DNA from: Pseudomonas nicosulfuronedens
Lineage (GTDB): Bacteria > Pseudomonadota > Gammaproteobacteria > Pseudomonadales > Pseudomonadaceae
Assembly (NCBI RefSeq): GCF_005877905.1
Contig: NZ_SWDV01000033.1
Span: 1 to 64,000 of the forward strand
Direction of reading: 5' to 3'
Length of the DNA: 64,000 nt
The stretch's first letter is position 1. Each line of letters begins with the position of its first letter. This document shows, in pieces, positions 15,965-23,534 of the stretch. Made by a program: the position numbers and the translations under genes. Under the pieces are notes generated by a model. That model did no database searches and was not told the DNA's origin. It saw only the letters and a list, made by a program, of their open reading frames with translations.

Positions 15965-16878
15965 GATGGTTGTCCTGAGTGACGCTGGATGTGGTCGGCA
16001 ATCAAGCGGGAGAGCTGATGCGCCTGGTACGAGTCGATCTGGTGGCGCATGCCACGGATCACCTGATGGGTCGCGCGGGGAATCGCCCTGGCGGTTGCTT
16101 CACCGCCGCTGGGGTGGACCATCCGGTCCCGGTCCCCGTGGAGCACCAGGCTGGGCGCGCTGATGGTTTGCAAGTGGGCCGTGCGGTCGCCGGACCGGAG
16201 GATCGCGCCGATCTGCCGGAACAGCGCCCTCGCGTCGGCGCGCTCTCCGTTGCGCACCCAGGCCAGTGCGGAATAGTCCTGCCATTGGCTCAGCGCGTCC
16301 GGCGCGTTGGCGTCGCCGATGTGGCTCATCATCGCGCTGTAGCTGGCTATCGCTTCGTCCCGCGACGTTGGCGCCTTGGCCCGCGACAGGCGCCAGAGCG
16401 TCGAGTAGGCGGGCTGGCCGACGCGTCGGTTGCCCGTGGTCGAGAAGATCGACACCAGCGACTTCACCCGGCCCGGATGGCGGTAGGCGAGGGTCTGGGC
16501 AATCATCCCGCCCATGGACATGCCGACCAGATGGGCGGTGCCGATGCCCAGGTGTTCGAGCAACTGGGCGGTGTCGTCGGCCATCTGCTCGAGGCCATAG
16601 CAGGCATCCGGGGCCTTGCCGCGTAACTGCTGGAACTGGCTTGGATGGGGCGTCGAGCTGCGCCCGGAGCGCCCGGCGTCGCGGTTGTCGAAGCAGATGA
16701 CCCGCAGGCCGCTCTCCACCAGGCGGTCGATCAGTGCGGCAGGCCAATACACCATCTGCAGGCCGAGCCCTGCGATCAGCACCAGGGCCGGTGATGTCTC
16801 GCTACCGTGTTCCGAGTAACAGAGACGCAGGCCGCTGGGCAGTGTCGCGAAGCGTTCTTCGTGCAGGGCCAGGCTCAT
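15961..16878 (-). CDS. Alpha/beta hydrolase
   Basis: 305-aa alpha/beta hydrolase. The oxyanion region is LIAGLGLQMVYWP near residue 36, the nucleophile elbow GMSMGGM (Ser) near 115, the acid in HGDRDRMVHPSGG, and the catalytic His in GMRHQIDSYQ near the C-terminus. It overlaps both neighbours by 4 bases, showing translational coupling in the operon. The expected role is hydrolysis of the ester or lactone produced by the Baeyer-Villiger enzyme encoded upstream. Confidence 0.87.
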   Translation of the reverse strand: MSLALHEERFATLPSGLRLCYSEHGSETSPALVLIAGLGLQMVYWPAALIDRLVESGLRVICFDNRDAGRSGRSSTPHPSQFQQLRGKAPDACYGLEQMADDTAQLLEHLGIGTAHLVGMSMGGMIAQTLAYRHPGRVKSLVSIFSTTGNRRVGQPAYSTLWRLSRAKAPTSRDEAIASYSAMMSHIGDANAPDALSQWQDYSALAWVRNGERADARALFRQIGAILRSGDRTAHLQTISAPSLVLHGDRDRMVHPSGGEATARAIPRATHQVIRGMRHQIDSYQAHQLSRLIADHIQRHSGQPS

Positions 16879-18368
16879 GCGTGCGCTCCTCCCACCTTGG
16901 CGGAGACGAACTCCAGGGCAGGGTCGTCGATACGCCCCTTGCGAAACACCTTCACGTCGGCAGCGTAGCTCCAGGACATGGACCAGGGATGCTTGGTGCC
17001 CTGCCGGGGCAGTTTGTCGAGGGAGCGCTGGACGTAGCCGGCACCGAAGTTCAGCAGCGGTTCGGTCTTCATCGACGGGTCGGCCCTGGGGGTGCAGACC
17101 TCATGGCCACGCTTCTCCATGTAGCCGAGCAGCCGCGTGAAGTGTTCGCACAGCAGGCCGATCTTCAGCGTCCAGGACGAGGAGGTGTAGCCGATGGCGA
17201 TGGCGAAGTTGGGGATGCCGCTGAGCAGCATGCCCTTGTAGGTGACGCACTGCGCCAGGGGCACCACCTGGCCGTCGATCTTCGGCTGGATACCGCCCAG
17301 TGGCTGCAGGTTCAGGCCGGTGGCGGTGACGATCAGGTCGGCTTCGAGGTGCTCGCCCGAGCGAAGCTGGATGCCGGTCGGGGTGAAGCGCTCGATGTGG
17401 TCGGTGACGATCGACGCCTTGCCCGAGGAGATCACCTTGAACAAATCGCCGCCGGGCACTGCGCACATGCGCTGTTCCCAGGGGTTGTAGGGCGGGTTGA
17501 AGTGAACGTCCACCGGGTAGCCTTCCGGTAGCATCCGGGTGTTCAGCTTGCGGATGATCTCGCGGGCCTTGTTCGGGAAGCGCTGGCAGAAGGCGTAGAC
17601 CCAGCGTTGTTTGGCGATGTTGAAGCGGCGCGTCAGGGCAAACGCCAGGTCGACGCCCAGCCACGGACGAAGCCGGCGCGCGATCGGGTCCTGCGCGGGC
17701 ACCGGCAGCACATAGGTCGGCGTGCGTTGCAGCATGGTGATATGCGCGGCTTCCGCCGCCATCGATGGAATCAGGGTCACCGCCGTGGCGCCGCTGCCGA
17801 TGACGACTACACGCTTGCCGCGGTAGTCGAGGTTCTCCGGCCAGTGCTGGGGGTGCACAATCGGTCCCTGGAACTGCTCCTGGTCCTGGAAGTCGGGAGC
17901 GAAGCCCTGGTCGTAGCGGTAGTAGCCGGCGGCGGTGAATATCCAGCGCGCCTCGATGACCTGCGTCTCGTGGCTGTCTTCACGGCGGACCGTGACCTGC
18001 CAGCGCTGCCGTTCGCTCGACCAGTCGGTGTCGATCACCCGATGCTGGAAGCGGATGTTCCGGTCAATGCCATTCTCGCGGGCGGTTTCGGCGATGTAGG
18101 CCTTGATCGAGGCACCATCGGCAATAGCCTTGTTCTCCTTCCACGGCTTGAAGCCGTAGCCGAAGGTGAAGAGGTCGGAGTCGGAGCGGATGCCTGGATA
18201 GCGGAACAGATCCCAGGTACCGCCCAGGTCGGCGCGCGCCTCGATGATGGTGTAGGAGAGGGTCGGGCAGTCCTTCTGCAGGTGGTAGGCGGCACCGATG
18301 CCGGAGATGCCGGCACCGATGATCAGGACGTCGACAGAAGCGGGGCCGTGGTTTTTTGTTTTAGTCAT
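16875..18368 (-). CDS. Baeyer-Villiger flavin monooxygenase, EthA-like
   Basis: 497-aa FAD/NADPH monooxygenase that inserts one oxygen next to a ketone carbonyl to give an ester or lactone. The first Rossmann motif is GAGISGIGAAYHL near residue 18; GTWDLFRYPGIRSDSD follows. The BVMO fingerprint FxGxxxHxxxWP is present as FQGPIVHPQHWP near residue 170, followed directly by the second Rossmann motif VVVIGSGATAV. From memory the sequence resembles mycobacterial EthA along its whole length. It is the first gene of the operon with hydrolase and SDR. It is divergent from a TetR gene with a multi-repeat operator (18387-18469), the same arrangement as ethA-ethR. Confidence 0.9.
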   Translation of the reverse strand: MTKTKNHGPASVDVLIIGAGISGIGAAYHLQKDCPTLSYTIIEARADLGGTWDLFRYPGIRSDSDLFTFGYGFKPWKENKAIADGASIKAYIAETARENGIDRNIRFQHRVIDTDWSSERQRWQVTVRREDSHETQVIEARWIFTAAGYYRYDQGFAPDFQDQEQFQGPIVHPQHWPENLDYRGKRVVVIGSGATAVTLIPSMAAEAAHITMLQRTPTYVLPVPAQDPIARRLRPWLGVDLAFALTRRFNIAKQRWVYAFCQRFPNKAREIIRKLNTRMLPEGYPVDVHFNPPYNPWEQRMCAVPGGDLFKVISSGKASIVTDHIERFTPTGIQLRSGEHLEADLIVTATGLNLQPLGGIQPKIDGQVVPLAQCVTYKGMLLSGIPNFAIAIGYTSSSWTLKIGLLCEHFTRLLGYMEKRGHEVCTPRADPSMKTEPLLNFGAGYVQRSLDKLPRQGTKHPWSMSWSYAADVKVFRKGRIDDPALEFVSAKVGGAHA

Positions 18369-18386
18369 CGAGTTGCACCCTGGTTA

Positions 18387-18469
18387 TGACAACGAGTGGT
18401 CATGACAACGAATGGTTGTGACAACAGTTGTTGTCAGTTAACTCTGGAGTGTGACAACGCTTGTTGTCA
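18387..18469. promoter_or_regulatory. Multi-repeat TetR operator between BVMO and TetR genes
   Basis: Four TGACAAC units start at 18387, 18403, 18419 and 18452. The first three are spaced exactly 16 bases. The third and fourth are full palindromes, TGACAAC-AGTT-GTTGTCA (18419-18436) and TGACAAC-GCTT-GTTGTCA (18452-18469), 33 bases apart (three helical turns). The first two have degenerate right halves. The array fills the region between the BVMO start (18368) and the TetR start (18487) and should cover both promoters. Confidence 0.8.
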
Positions 18470-18486
18470 AGGAGTAAGATTTCGCC

Positions 18487-19149
18487 ATGAGTGAATTACC
18501 TTCCCCCGCCGATGCGTCGGCGGAGCGCACCTATTCCGGTGTGGCAGTGGCCGAGCGTGCCGCCCAGCGGCGGCAGCGCTTCATCGAGGCCGGTATCGAG
18601 CTGTTCGGTACCGTGGGCTACCACGCCACCACCATGCGCACCCTCACGGCGGCGACGGGCCTGACCAACCGCTACTTCTACGAGTCCTTCACGACCATGG
18701 AGGACCTGCTGGTGGCCTGCTACGAGCAGCTCATGGCCGATTACCGCGAGCGCCTCAGCCAGGTGCTGGACGCGGCGGCGGGTGGCGTGGAGCTGCGCCT
18801 GCGTGCGGGGCTGACCTGTTTCTTCGAGGCAATGACCAATCCCCAGTTCGCCCAGGTGACCCACCGCGAAGTGCTGGGCGTCAGCCCGCGGGTCGACGAG
18901 CTCTACAGCCGGCACATGGGGGAGTTCGCCGAACTGATGATGGAGTACCTCGAGCGTGCGGGCGTGCCGATCGCTTCCCATGATCCGCGCGAGATGGCGC
19001 TGGTCGGTGCGGCGCTGGCCGGCTCGGCCATCCATGCCGCCGCGGCCTGGGTGCGCAGCCGTTACTCGGCGCCGATCGGTGTGGTGGTGGAGGCGACCCT
19101 GAAGATCTTCCTCGGCGCGGTAGGGCAGTTGCAGGCACCGAGGAGCTGA
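18487..19149 (+). CDS. TetR family repressor of the BVMO operon
   Basis: 220-aa regulator. The TetR HTH covers about residues 20-75 (RQRFIEAGIELFGTVGYHA, then TGLTNRYFYESFTTMEDL). The C-terminal helical domain holds the ligand pocket. AAGGAG lies 12 bases before the ATG. The divergent arrangement and the palindromic array immediately upstream make autorepression and control of 15137-18368 very likely. The effector is probably a ketone, ester or hydrophobic substrate of the pathway (inference). Confidence 0.88.
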   Translation: MSELPSPADASAERTYSGVAVAERAAQRRQRFIEAGIELFGTVGYHATTMRTLTAATGLTNRYFYESFTTMEDLLVACYEQLMADYRERLSQVLDAAAGGVELRLRAGLTCFFEAMTNPQFAQVTHREVLGVSPRVDELYSRHMGEFAELMMEYLERAGVPIASHDPREMALVGAALAGSAIHAAAAWVRSRYSAPIGVVVEATLKIFLGAVGQLQAPRS

Positions 19150-19620
19150 GGGTCGGCAGCGGGCGGCCCGCGCTGGGCCCAGGATGTTTTCACGGGGCCG
19201 CTCGAGCTCGCCGGAGCCTTCCGTGCCTTTCAACTGGGTCTGCTTGAGTGCCAGCTTGTTCGGGGTGTCGCGGATAAGGCTGCCGATTTGAATCCGGTCC
19301 GGCGGAACACCCTGGAGATATCGCGAGGAGCACGGTGATTTCAGGGGGGCGCAAGGCATGAAGGAATCGCGCCTCGACGCAGGTCCCTGCTGAAGTGGTA
19401 CCCGCCCAGTATCGTCGGCGCATGCCGCGCTGCTGTTATGCAGTGGAGTGTGGGCTCAGCATTTCCTTAGCGCGATTTCGCCGCGTCGCCGCCCATATCG
19501 AAAATCCTCGACTAGTCTTCTGCTGACATCTTCCGGATCGCTCCAGAGCCCGCAACAAGGCTCTCGTCGTGGATAGCGATTTTCCTGGCCGGCAGTCGCC
19601 GGCTCGCTACGAGAGCGCCT
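19150..19620. other. Intergenic interval upstream of the pqi operon
   Basis: 471 bases without a supportable gene. About 19210-19310 on the minus strand reads RIQIGSLIRDTPNKLALKQ, a protein-like but unassignable stretch without good start or stop context. The last ~120 bases before 19621 should hold the pqi promoter; no clear -35/-10 pair is visible. Confidence 0.3.
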
Positions 19621-20217
19621 ATGGCAGCGGCCAGTGACCTGATCATTTGCGAGTACTGCGACGCGGTGTACGAACGCCAGCCGCTACAGCGTCACCAGCG
19701 TGCGGTGTGTGTGCGCTGCGGCGGGGTGCTGCAGCGGCACAATGCGTTGACGGTGCAGCAACGCTTGGCGCTGGCGCTGACCGGCGCCGTGCTGTTGGCT
19801 TTCGCCAATGCCTATCCCGTGATGACTATCAGCATGCAGGGCCTGAGCAACTCGGCGACGCTTTGGGATGCCGTGCTGATCCTCAGCAACGGTCCCATCA
19901 CCTTCATTGCACTGATCACCGGCCTTGCGATCATCCTGGCGCCGGCCCTGCAGGTCTCGTTGCTCCTCTGGGTGCTGACCTTCGCCCTCGCTGGGCACCG
20001 TGCCCCGGCTTTCGCCTTCTGTATGCGCTGGCTGGAAGCGCTGCGGCCCTGGAGCATGCTGGAAGTCTGTTTGCTGGGCACGATGGTCGCGGTGATCAAG
20101 CTGGCTGGGTTGCTGGATGTGATCCCCGGTATCGGCCTGGTGGCCATGGCTGCGCTGAGCGTGTTGATCATCGCCATCGCCGGCAAGGACATCCGTGATC
20201 TGTGGGAGCGCGTATGA
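19621..20217 (+). CDS. pqiA: PqiA-family membrane protein, first half
   Basis: 198-aa inner-membrane protein. An N-terminal zinc-ribbon-like segment has two Cys pairs (CEYC, CVRC, residues 11-37), followed by four hydrophobic helices (LALALTGAVLLAFANAYPV near 50, then later segments). In E. coli PqiA is one protein with two such domains; here each half is a separate gene, and the next gene (20214) starts inside this one's stop (ATGA). With PqiB and PqiC it forms a lipid-transport system that spans the periplasm and protects the envelope under stress. The ATG at 19621 has only a weak GAG site upstream. Confidence 0.85.
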   Translation: MAAASDLIICEYCDAVYERQPLQRHQRAVCVRCGGVLQRHNALTVQQRLALALTGAVLLAFANAYPVMTISMQGLSNSATLWDAVLILSNGPITFIALITGLAIILAPALQVSLLLWVLTFALAGHRAPAFAFCMRWLEALRPWSMLEVCLLGTMVAVIKLAGLLDVIPGIGLVAMAALSVLIIAIAGKDIRDLWERV

Positions 20218-20843
20218 GCACGCCGCCGCTGGCCAGCGACCTGCACCTTTGCCTGTGCCACGGCTGCGGCGTGGCCTGCGATACCCGTCGCAATGCCCAC
20301 CGTTGCGAGCGCTGCGGAGCACCGCTGCATAGCCGCAAGCACGACGCCATCGCCCGCGGCTGGGCGTATCTGGTGGCGGCGCTGATCTTCTACGTACCGG
20401 CCAACCTGTTGCCGGTCATGCATACCGAGATGCTCGGCCAGGGTATCGACAGCACCATCGGCGGCGGTGTGCTCGAGTTCTGGGAAAGCGGCGCGTGGGA
20501 CATCGCCCTGATCATCTTCATCGCCAGCATCGGTGTGCCGGCGATCAAGTTCCTGTCCCTCGGGCTGCTGCTCTGGACCGCCCAGCATCGTAGCGCCTGG
20601 GCGCGCCGGCAACGCTCGCAGCTGTATCGTTTCGTCGAGCTGATCGGCTACTGGTCGATGCTCGACGTCATGGTCGTGGCGCTGGTGGCGGCCCTCGTGC
20701 AGATGCGCGAGCTGGGCACCATCGAGCCGCGCGCCGGCATTCTCTTCTTTGGAATGGTCGTGGTGTTCACCATGCTCGCGGCCATGAGTTTCGATCCACG
20801 GCATATCTGGGATGAGGGAGACCCTATCGATGGCGCACACTGA
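20214..20843 (+). CDS. pqiA: PqiA-family membrane protein, second half
   Basis: 209-aa partner of the preceding gene with the same architecture: Cys pairs CHGC and CERC in the first 45 residues, then four membrane helices beginning AYLVAALIFYVPANLLPVM. The start codon overlaps the previous stop by 4 bases, giving coupled translation and a 1:1 product ratio. An upstream in-frame start at 20202 would overlap more and has no better site. It is probably assembled with the first half into the inner-membrane PqiA unit. Confidence 0.85.
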   Translation: MSTPPLASDLHLCLCHGCGVACDTRRNAHRCERCGAPLHSRKHDAIARGWAYLVAALIFYVPANLLPVMHTEMLGQGIDSTIGGGVLEFWESGAWDIALIIFIASIGVPAIKFLSLGLLLWTAQHRSAWARRQRSQLYRFVELIGYWSMLDVMVVALVAALVQMRELGTIEPRAGILFFGMVVVFTMLAAMSFDPRHIWDEGDPIDGAH

Positions 20844-22464
20844 GCAGCACACCCCGGGGCAACCGCAGGTCCGCACCCGGCGCTGGAGCGTCTCGCTTGT
20901 CTGGATCGTGCCGATCGTGGCTCTGCTGATCGGTGCCTCGCTGATCGTGCGCAGCTGGTTGGAGCAGGGGCCGACCATCGAGATCTCCTTCAAGACCGGC
21001 GAGGGCCTGGTCGCCCACAAGACGCAGGTGAAGTACCGCAGCGTGGTGATCGGCGAAGTCGAGGGCGTCGAGCTGGCCAAGGACAAGAACAGTGTCACTG
21101 CCAGCGTCAAATTGAACAAGGAAGCCGAATCCTTCGCCACCGAAGGCGCGAAGTTCTGGGTCGTTCGCCCGCGCATTGGCGCCGGTGGCGTGACGGGCGT
21201 CGACACGCTGCTCTCGGGCAATTTCATCGGCGCCGACGCGGGCGAATCCAGCAAGCCGCAGAAGCGCTTCACCGGCCTGGAAGCGCCGCCGCCGATCACC
21301 TACGGCGAGAAGGGCAAGAGTTTCGTCCTGCGCGCCGACGACCTGGGCTCGCTGGATATTGGTTCACCCATCTATTACCGCAAGATTCCGGTGGGTCAGG
21401 TGACCTCCTACGGTTTGCGCAGCGACGGCAAGGGCGTGGATCTGGGTATCTTCATCAAGGCGCCCAATGACGCCTTCGTGACCCAGAACACGCGTTTCTG
21501 GAACGCCAGTGGCGTCGATGTCGACGTCAGCGCCAACGGCCTGAAGGTGAACACCGAATCGCTGTCGGCGCTGTTGGTCGGAGGGCTGGCCTTTGGCGCT
21601 TCCGAGGGCAGCGAGGAATCGGCCGCCGCCCAGGACAGCCAGGCCTTCGACCTCTACGCCGACCGTGACAATGCCCTGGCTCCGCCCACCGGCCTGCCGC
21701 AGTACCTGCGCCTGCGCTTCGACCAGTCCATGCGTGGCTTGAGCGTCGGCGCGCCGGTGGAGTTCATGGGCGTCGAGTTCGGCAAGGTCACCAATATCCA
21801 GCTGGATTACGACGAGAAACTGCAGATATTCCCGGTGGTGGTCGATGCGGTGATCTACCCGCAGCGCCTGGGACCTGTCCACCAGAAAATGCTCAAGGTG
21901 TTCGACAGCACCGTGGGGGACCAGAGCGGCGTCACCCGTGTGATCGGCAGCTTCGTCGAGCACGGCATGCGCGCCCAGGCTCGCAGTGGCAACCTGTTGA
22001 CCGGGCAGCTGTACATCTCGCTGGACTTCTATCCCGATGCCAAGCCCGTGGCCTTCGATGCCACTGCACGGCCGCTGCGTATCCCGACGGTGCCCAGCAG
22101 CCTGGCGAAGCTCCAGGAACAATTGCAGGCCGTGGTGGACCGCATCGGCAAGCTGCCGCTCGAACGCATCGCCAACAACCTGGACGGCAACCTGCGTGAG
22201 CTGCAGACCAGCCTCAAGCAGTTCAACACCCAGACGCTACCGGGGGTTACCAAGACCCTGGATGAGGTCCGTACGACGCTGGCCTCGGCCAATTCGGCGC
22301 TGGGCGAGAACTCGCCGCAGCGCGAAAAGCTCAGCGACACCCTGGATGAGTTGGACCGCATGTCGCGCTCCCTGCGCGACCTGTCGGACTACCTGGGGCG
22401 TCACCCGGAATCGCTGATCCGCGGGCGGCCGAAGAACGCCGACGCCGATAACCTTCAGCCCTGA
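20830..22464 (+). CDS. pqiB: PqiB, MCE-domain lipid transport protein
   Basis: 544 aa, the usual length for PqiB. One N-terminal transmembrane helix (VSLVWIVPIVALLIGASLIV near residue 20) anchors it in the inner membrane. Three MCE domains follow, starting near residues 43 (GPTIEISFKTGEGLVAHKT), 160 (SFVLRADDLGSLDIGSPIY) and 280. The C-terminal ~140 residues are a helical coiled-coil segment (LQEQLQAVVDRIGKLPLE, then LDELDRMSRSLRDLSDYL) that forms the needle-like channel in E. coli PqiB. GAGGGAG precedes the ATG, which lies 14 bases inside the previous gene. Confidence 0.9.
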   Translation: MAHTEQHTPGQPQVRTRRWSVSLVWIVPIVALLIGASLIVRSWLEQGPTIEISFKTGEGLVAHKTQVKYRSVVIGEVEGVELAKDKNSVTASVKLNKEAESFATEGAKFWVVRPRIGAGGVTGVDTLLSGNFIGADAGESSKPQKRFTGLEAPPPITYGEKGKSFVLRADDLGSLDIGSPIYYRKIPVGQVTSYGLRSDGKGVDLGIFIKAPNDAFVTQNTRFWNASGVDVDVSANGLKVNTESLSALLVGGLAFGASEGSEESAAAQDSQAFDLYADRDNALAPPTGLPQYLRLRFDQSMRGLSVGAPVEFMGVEFGKVTNIQLDYDEKLQIFPVVVDAVIYPQRLGPVHQKMLKVFDSTVGDQSGVTRVIGSFVEHGMRAQARSGNLLTGQLYISLDFYPDAKPVAFDATARPLRIPTVPSSLAKLQEQLQAVVDRIGKLPLERIANNLDGNLRELQTSLKQFNTQTLPGVTKTLDEVRTTLASANSALGENSPQREKLSDTLDELDRMSRSLRDLSDYLGRHPESLIRGRPKNADADNLQP

Positions 22465-22481
22465 TCAAGGAGAGACTTCAG

Positions 22482-23015
22482 ATGCCGAAGCTGCCCATGC
22501 TTCTCCTGGCCGGCCTGTTCCCCATGATGTGGGGCTGCAGTAGTGCGCCCATCCATTACCACACGCTCGTGCCCGCCCAGCCGGGCGGACCGGCCAGCGG
22601 CCAGGTGAAGGTGGAGCGGGTGTCCATGCCGCCGCAGGTCGATCGCTCGCAGCTCGTCATTCGCCAGGGTGGCAGCGGCTTGGCAATCCTGGAAACCGAG
22701 TGGTGGGGCGCCAACCTGGTGGATGAATTCCGCAACGCCCTTGAAGACCAGCTCGGAGCGCCGGGTTCGGGCGCCGCGTTGCTGCGCGTGGACGTGCAGC
22801 GCTTCGACTCGGTGCCGGGCCAGTACGCGTTGCTCGATGCGCGCTGGCGCTTGCAGCGTCGCGGTTCGGACAAACCTCTGGTCTGCCGCAGCAGCTTGCA
22901 GACACCGGCCGGTCCCAGCGTCGAGGCGCTGGTGGTTGCGCAGCAGACCAACCTGCGCAAGTTCGCCGAGCAGGTGGCGCAGGCCAACGCTGGCGGCGGC
23001 ACGCGCTGTCCGTGA
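22482..23015 (+). CDS. pqiC: PqiC outer-membrane lipoprotein
   Basis: 177-aa lipoprotein. A short signal ends in a lipobox-like MWGC with Cys at about residue 19, followed by the PqiC/YmbA (ABC-type transport auxiliary) domain with IHYHTLVP, RVSMPPQVDRSQLVIR and WWGANLVDEFRNALEDQL. It is expected in the outer-membrane inner leaflet, docking the PqiB needle. AAGGAGAG gives a strong ribosome-binding site 17 bases after pqiB. It is the last gene of the operon. Confidence 0.88.
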   Translation: MPKLPMLLLAGLFPMMWGCSSAPIHYHTLVPAQPGGPASGQVKVERVSMPPQVDRSQLVIRQGGSGLAILETEWWGANLVDEFRNALEDQLGAPGSGAALLRVDVQRFDSVPGQYALLDARWRLQRRGSDKPLVCRSSLQTPAGPSVEALVVAQQTNLRKFAEQVAQANAGGGTRCP

Positions 23016-23047
23016 TGGCCAGCGGGCGGTCGAGGCACCCTCAATAG

Positions 23048-23209
23048 ATCGCCAGCGTCGGGGCTTGCGTTATCAGGCGCTGCCCCCGGCGTGCCCCTGT
23101 GTTTCGTTGCATTGCCGAGGTTGCGCGGCCAGCCTGCGAGGAAGTGGCGGCCCAGCTGCGCAAGCAAGGCCATGATGTGCAGGTGCCGGAGCGCGCTTCA
23201 CTTGGCTGA
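23048..23209 (+). pseudogene. Possible C-terminal gene fragment after pqiC
   Basis: A plus-strand frame without a start codon reads APVFRCIAEVARPACEEV, then AAQLRKQGHDVQV, and stops at 23209. The pattern resembles the cytoplasmic tail of BCCT-type choline/betaine transporters, but only about 50 codons exist and a stop (23045) closes them upstream. It may be a deletion remnant or a chance frame. The rest of 23016-23534 has no gene apart from the promoter palindrome at 23435. Confidence 0.25.
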
Positions 23210-23434
23210 TTTCCAACTTTCGACATCCGCACTTGGAAAGATGGCCTGAGCGAGGATGCTCGCCTTGGCGGTCTTGTGGATGCCTGTCTGTACCGAGCTT
23301 GCATCAGACCAAGTAATGAACATTTCACGACAGGCCAATCGACGGTAGCGCACGTATCGGGAAGCTTGTTCGTTGGCTCCCCGCCAGAAGAGCGTCGTCC
23401 ATCTGCCAGCTAACGCCAGCGACAGGGTCGCACT

Positions 23435-23450
23435 CATACCTAAGTATGAT
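23435..23450. promoter_or_regulatory. Palindrome upstream of the first DUF1302 gene
   Basis: Perfect 6-4-6 palindrome TCATAC-CTAA-GTATGA, followed by a T6 run, 85 bases before the DUF1302 start (23535). It may be an operator, possibly for the LuxR regulator encoded at 26961. A weak hairpin terminator is the alternative, but no gene ends nearby. Confidence 0.45.
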
Positions 23451-23534
23451 TTTTTGAATCCCTACTTCGTCGCTTACGTGGAGCAGGCTTACTGATTAGT
23501 TTTCCCGGGCCAACACCAACCACGGGAAAGCCGC

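Noticed and set aside
18387..18469. Short tandem repeats as a CRISPR or minisatellite
   Set aside because: Units are 7-base cores with palindromic halves in a divergent promoter region, which fits an operator array.
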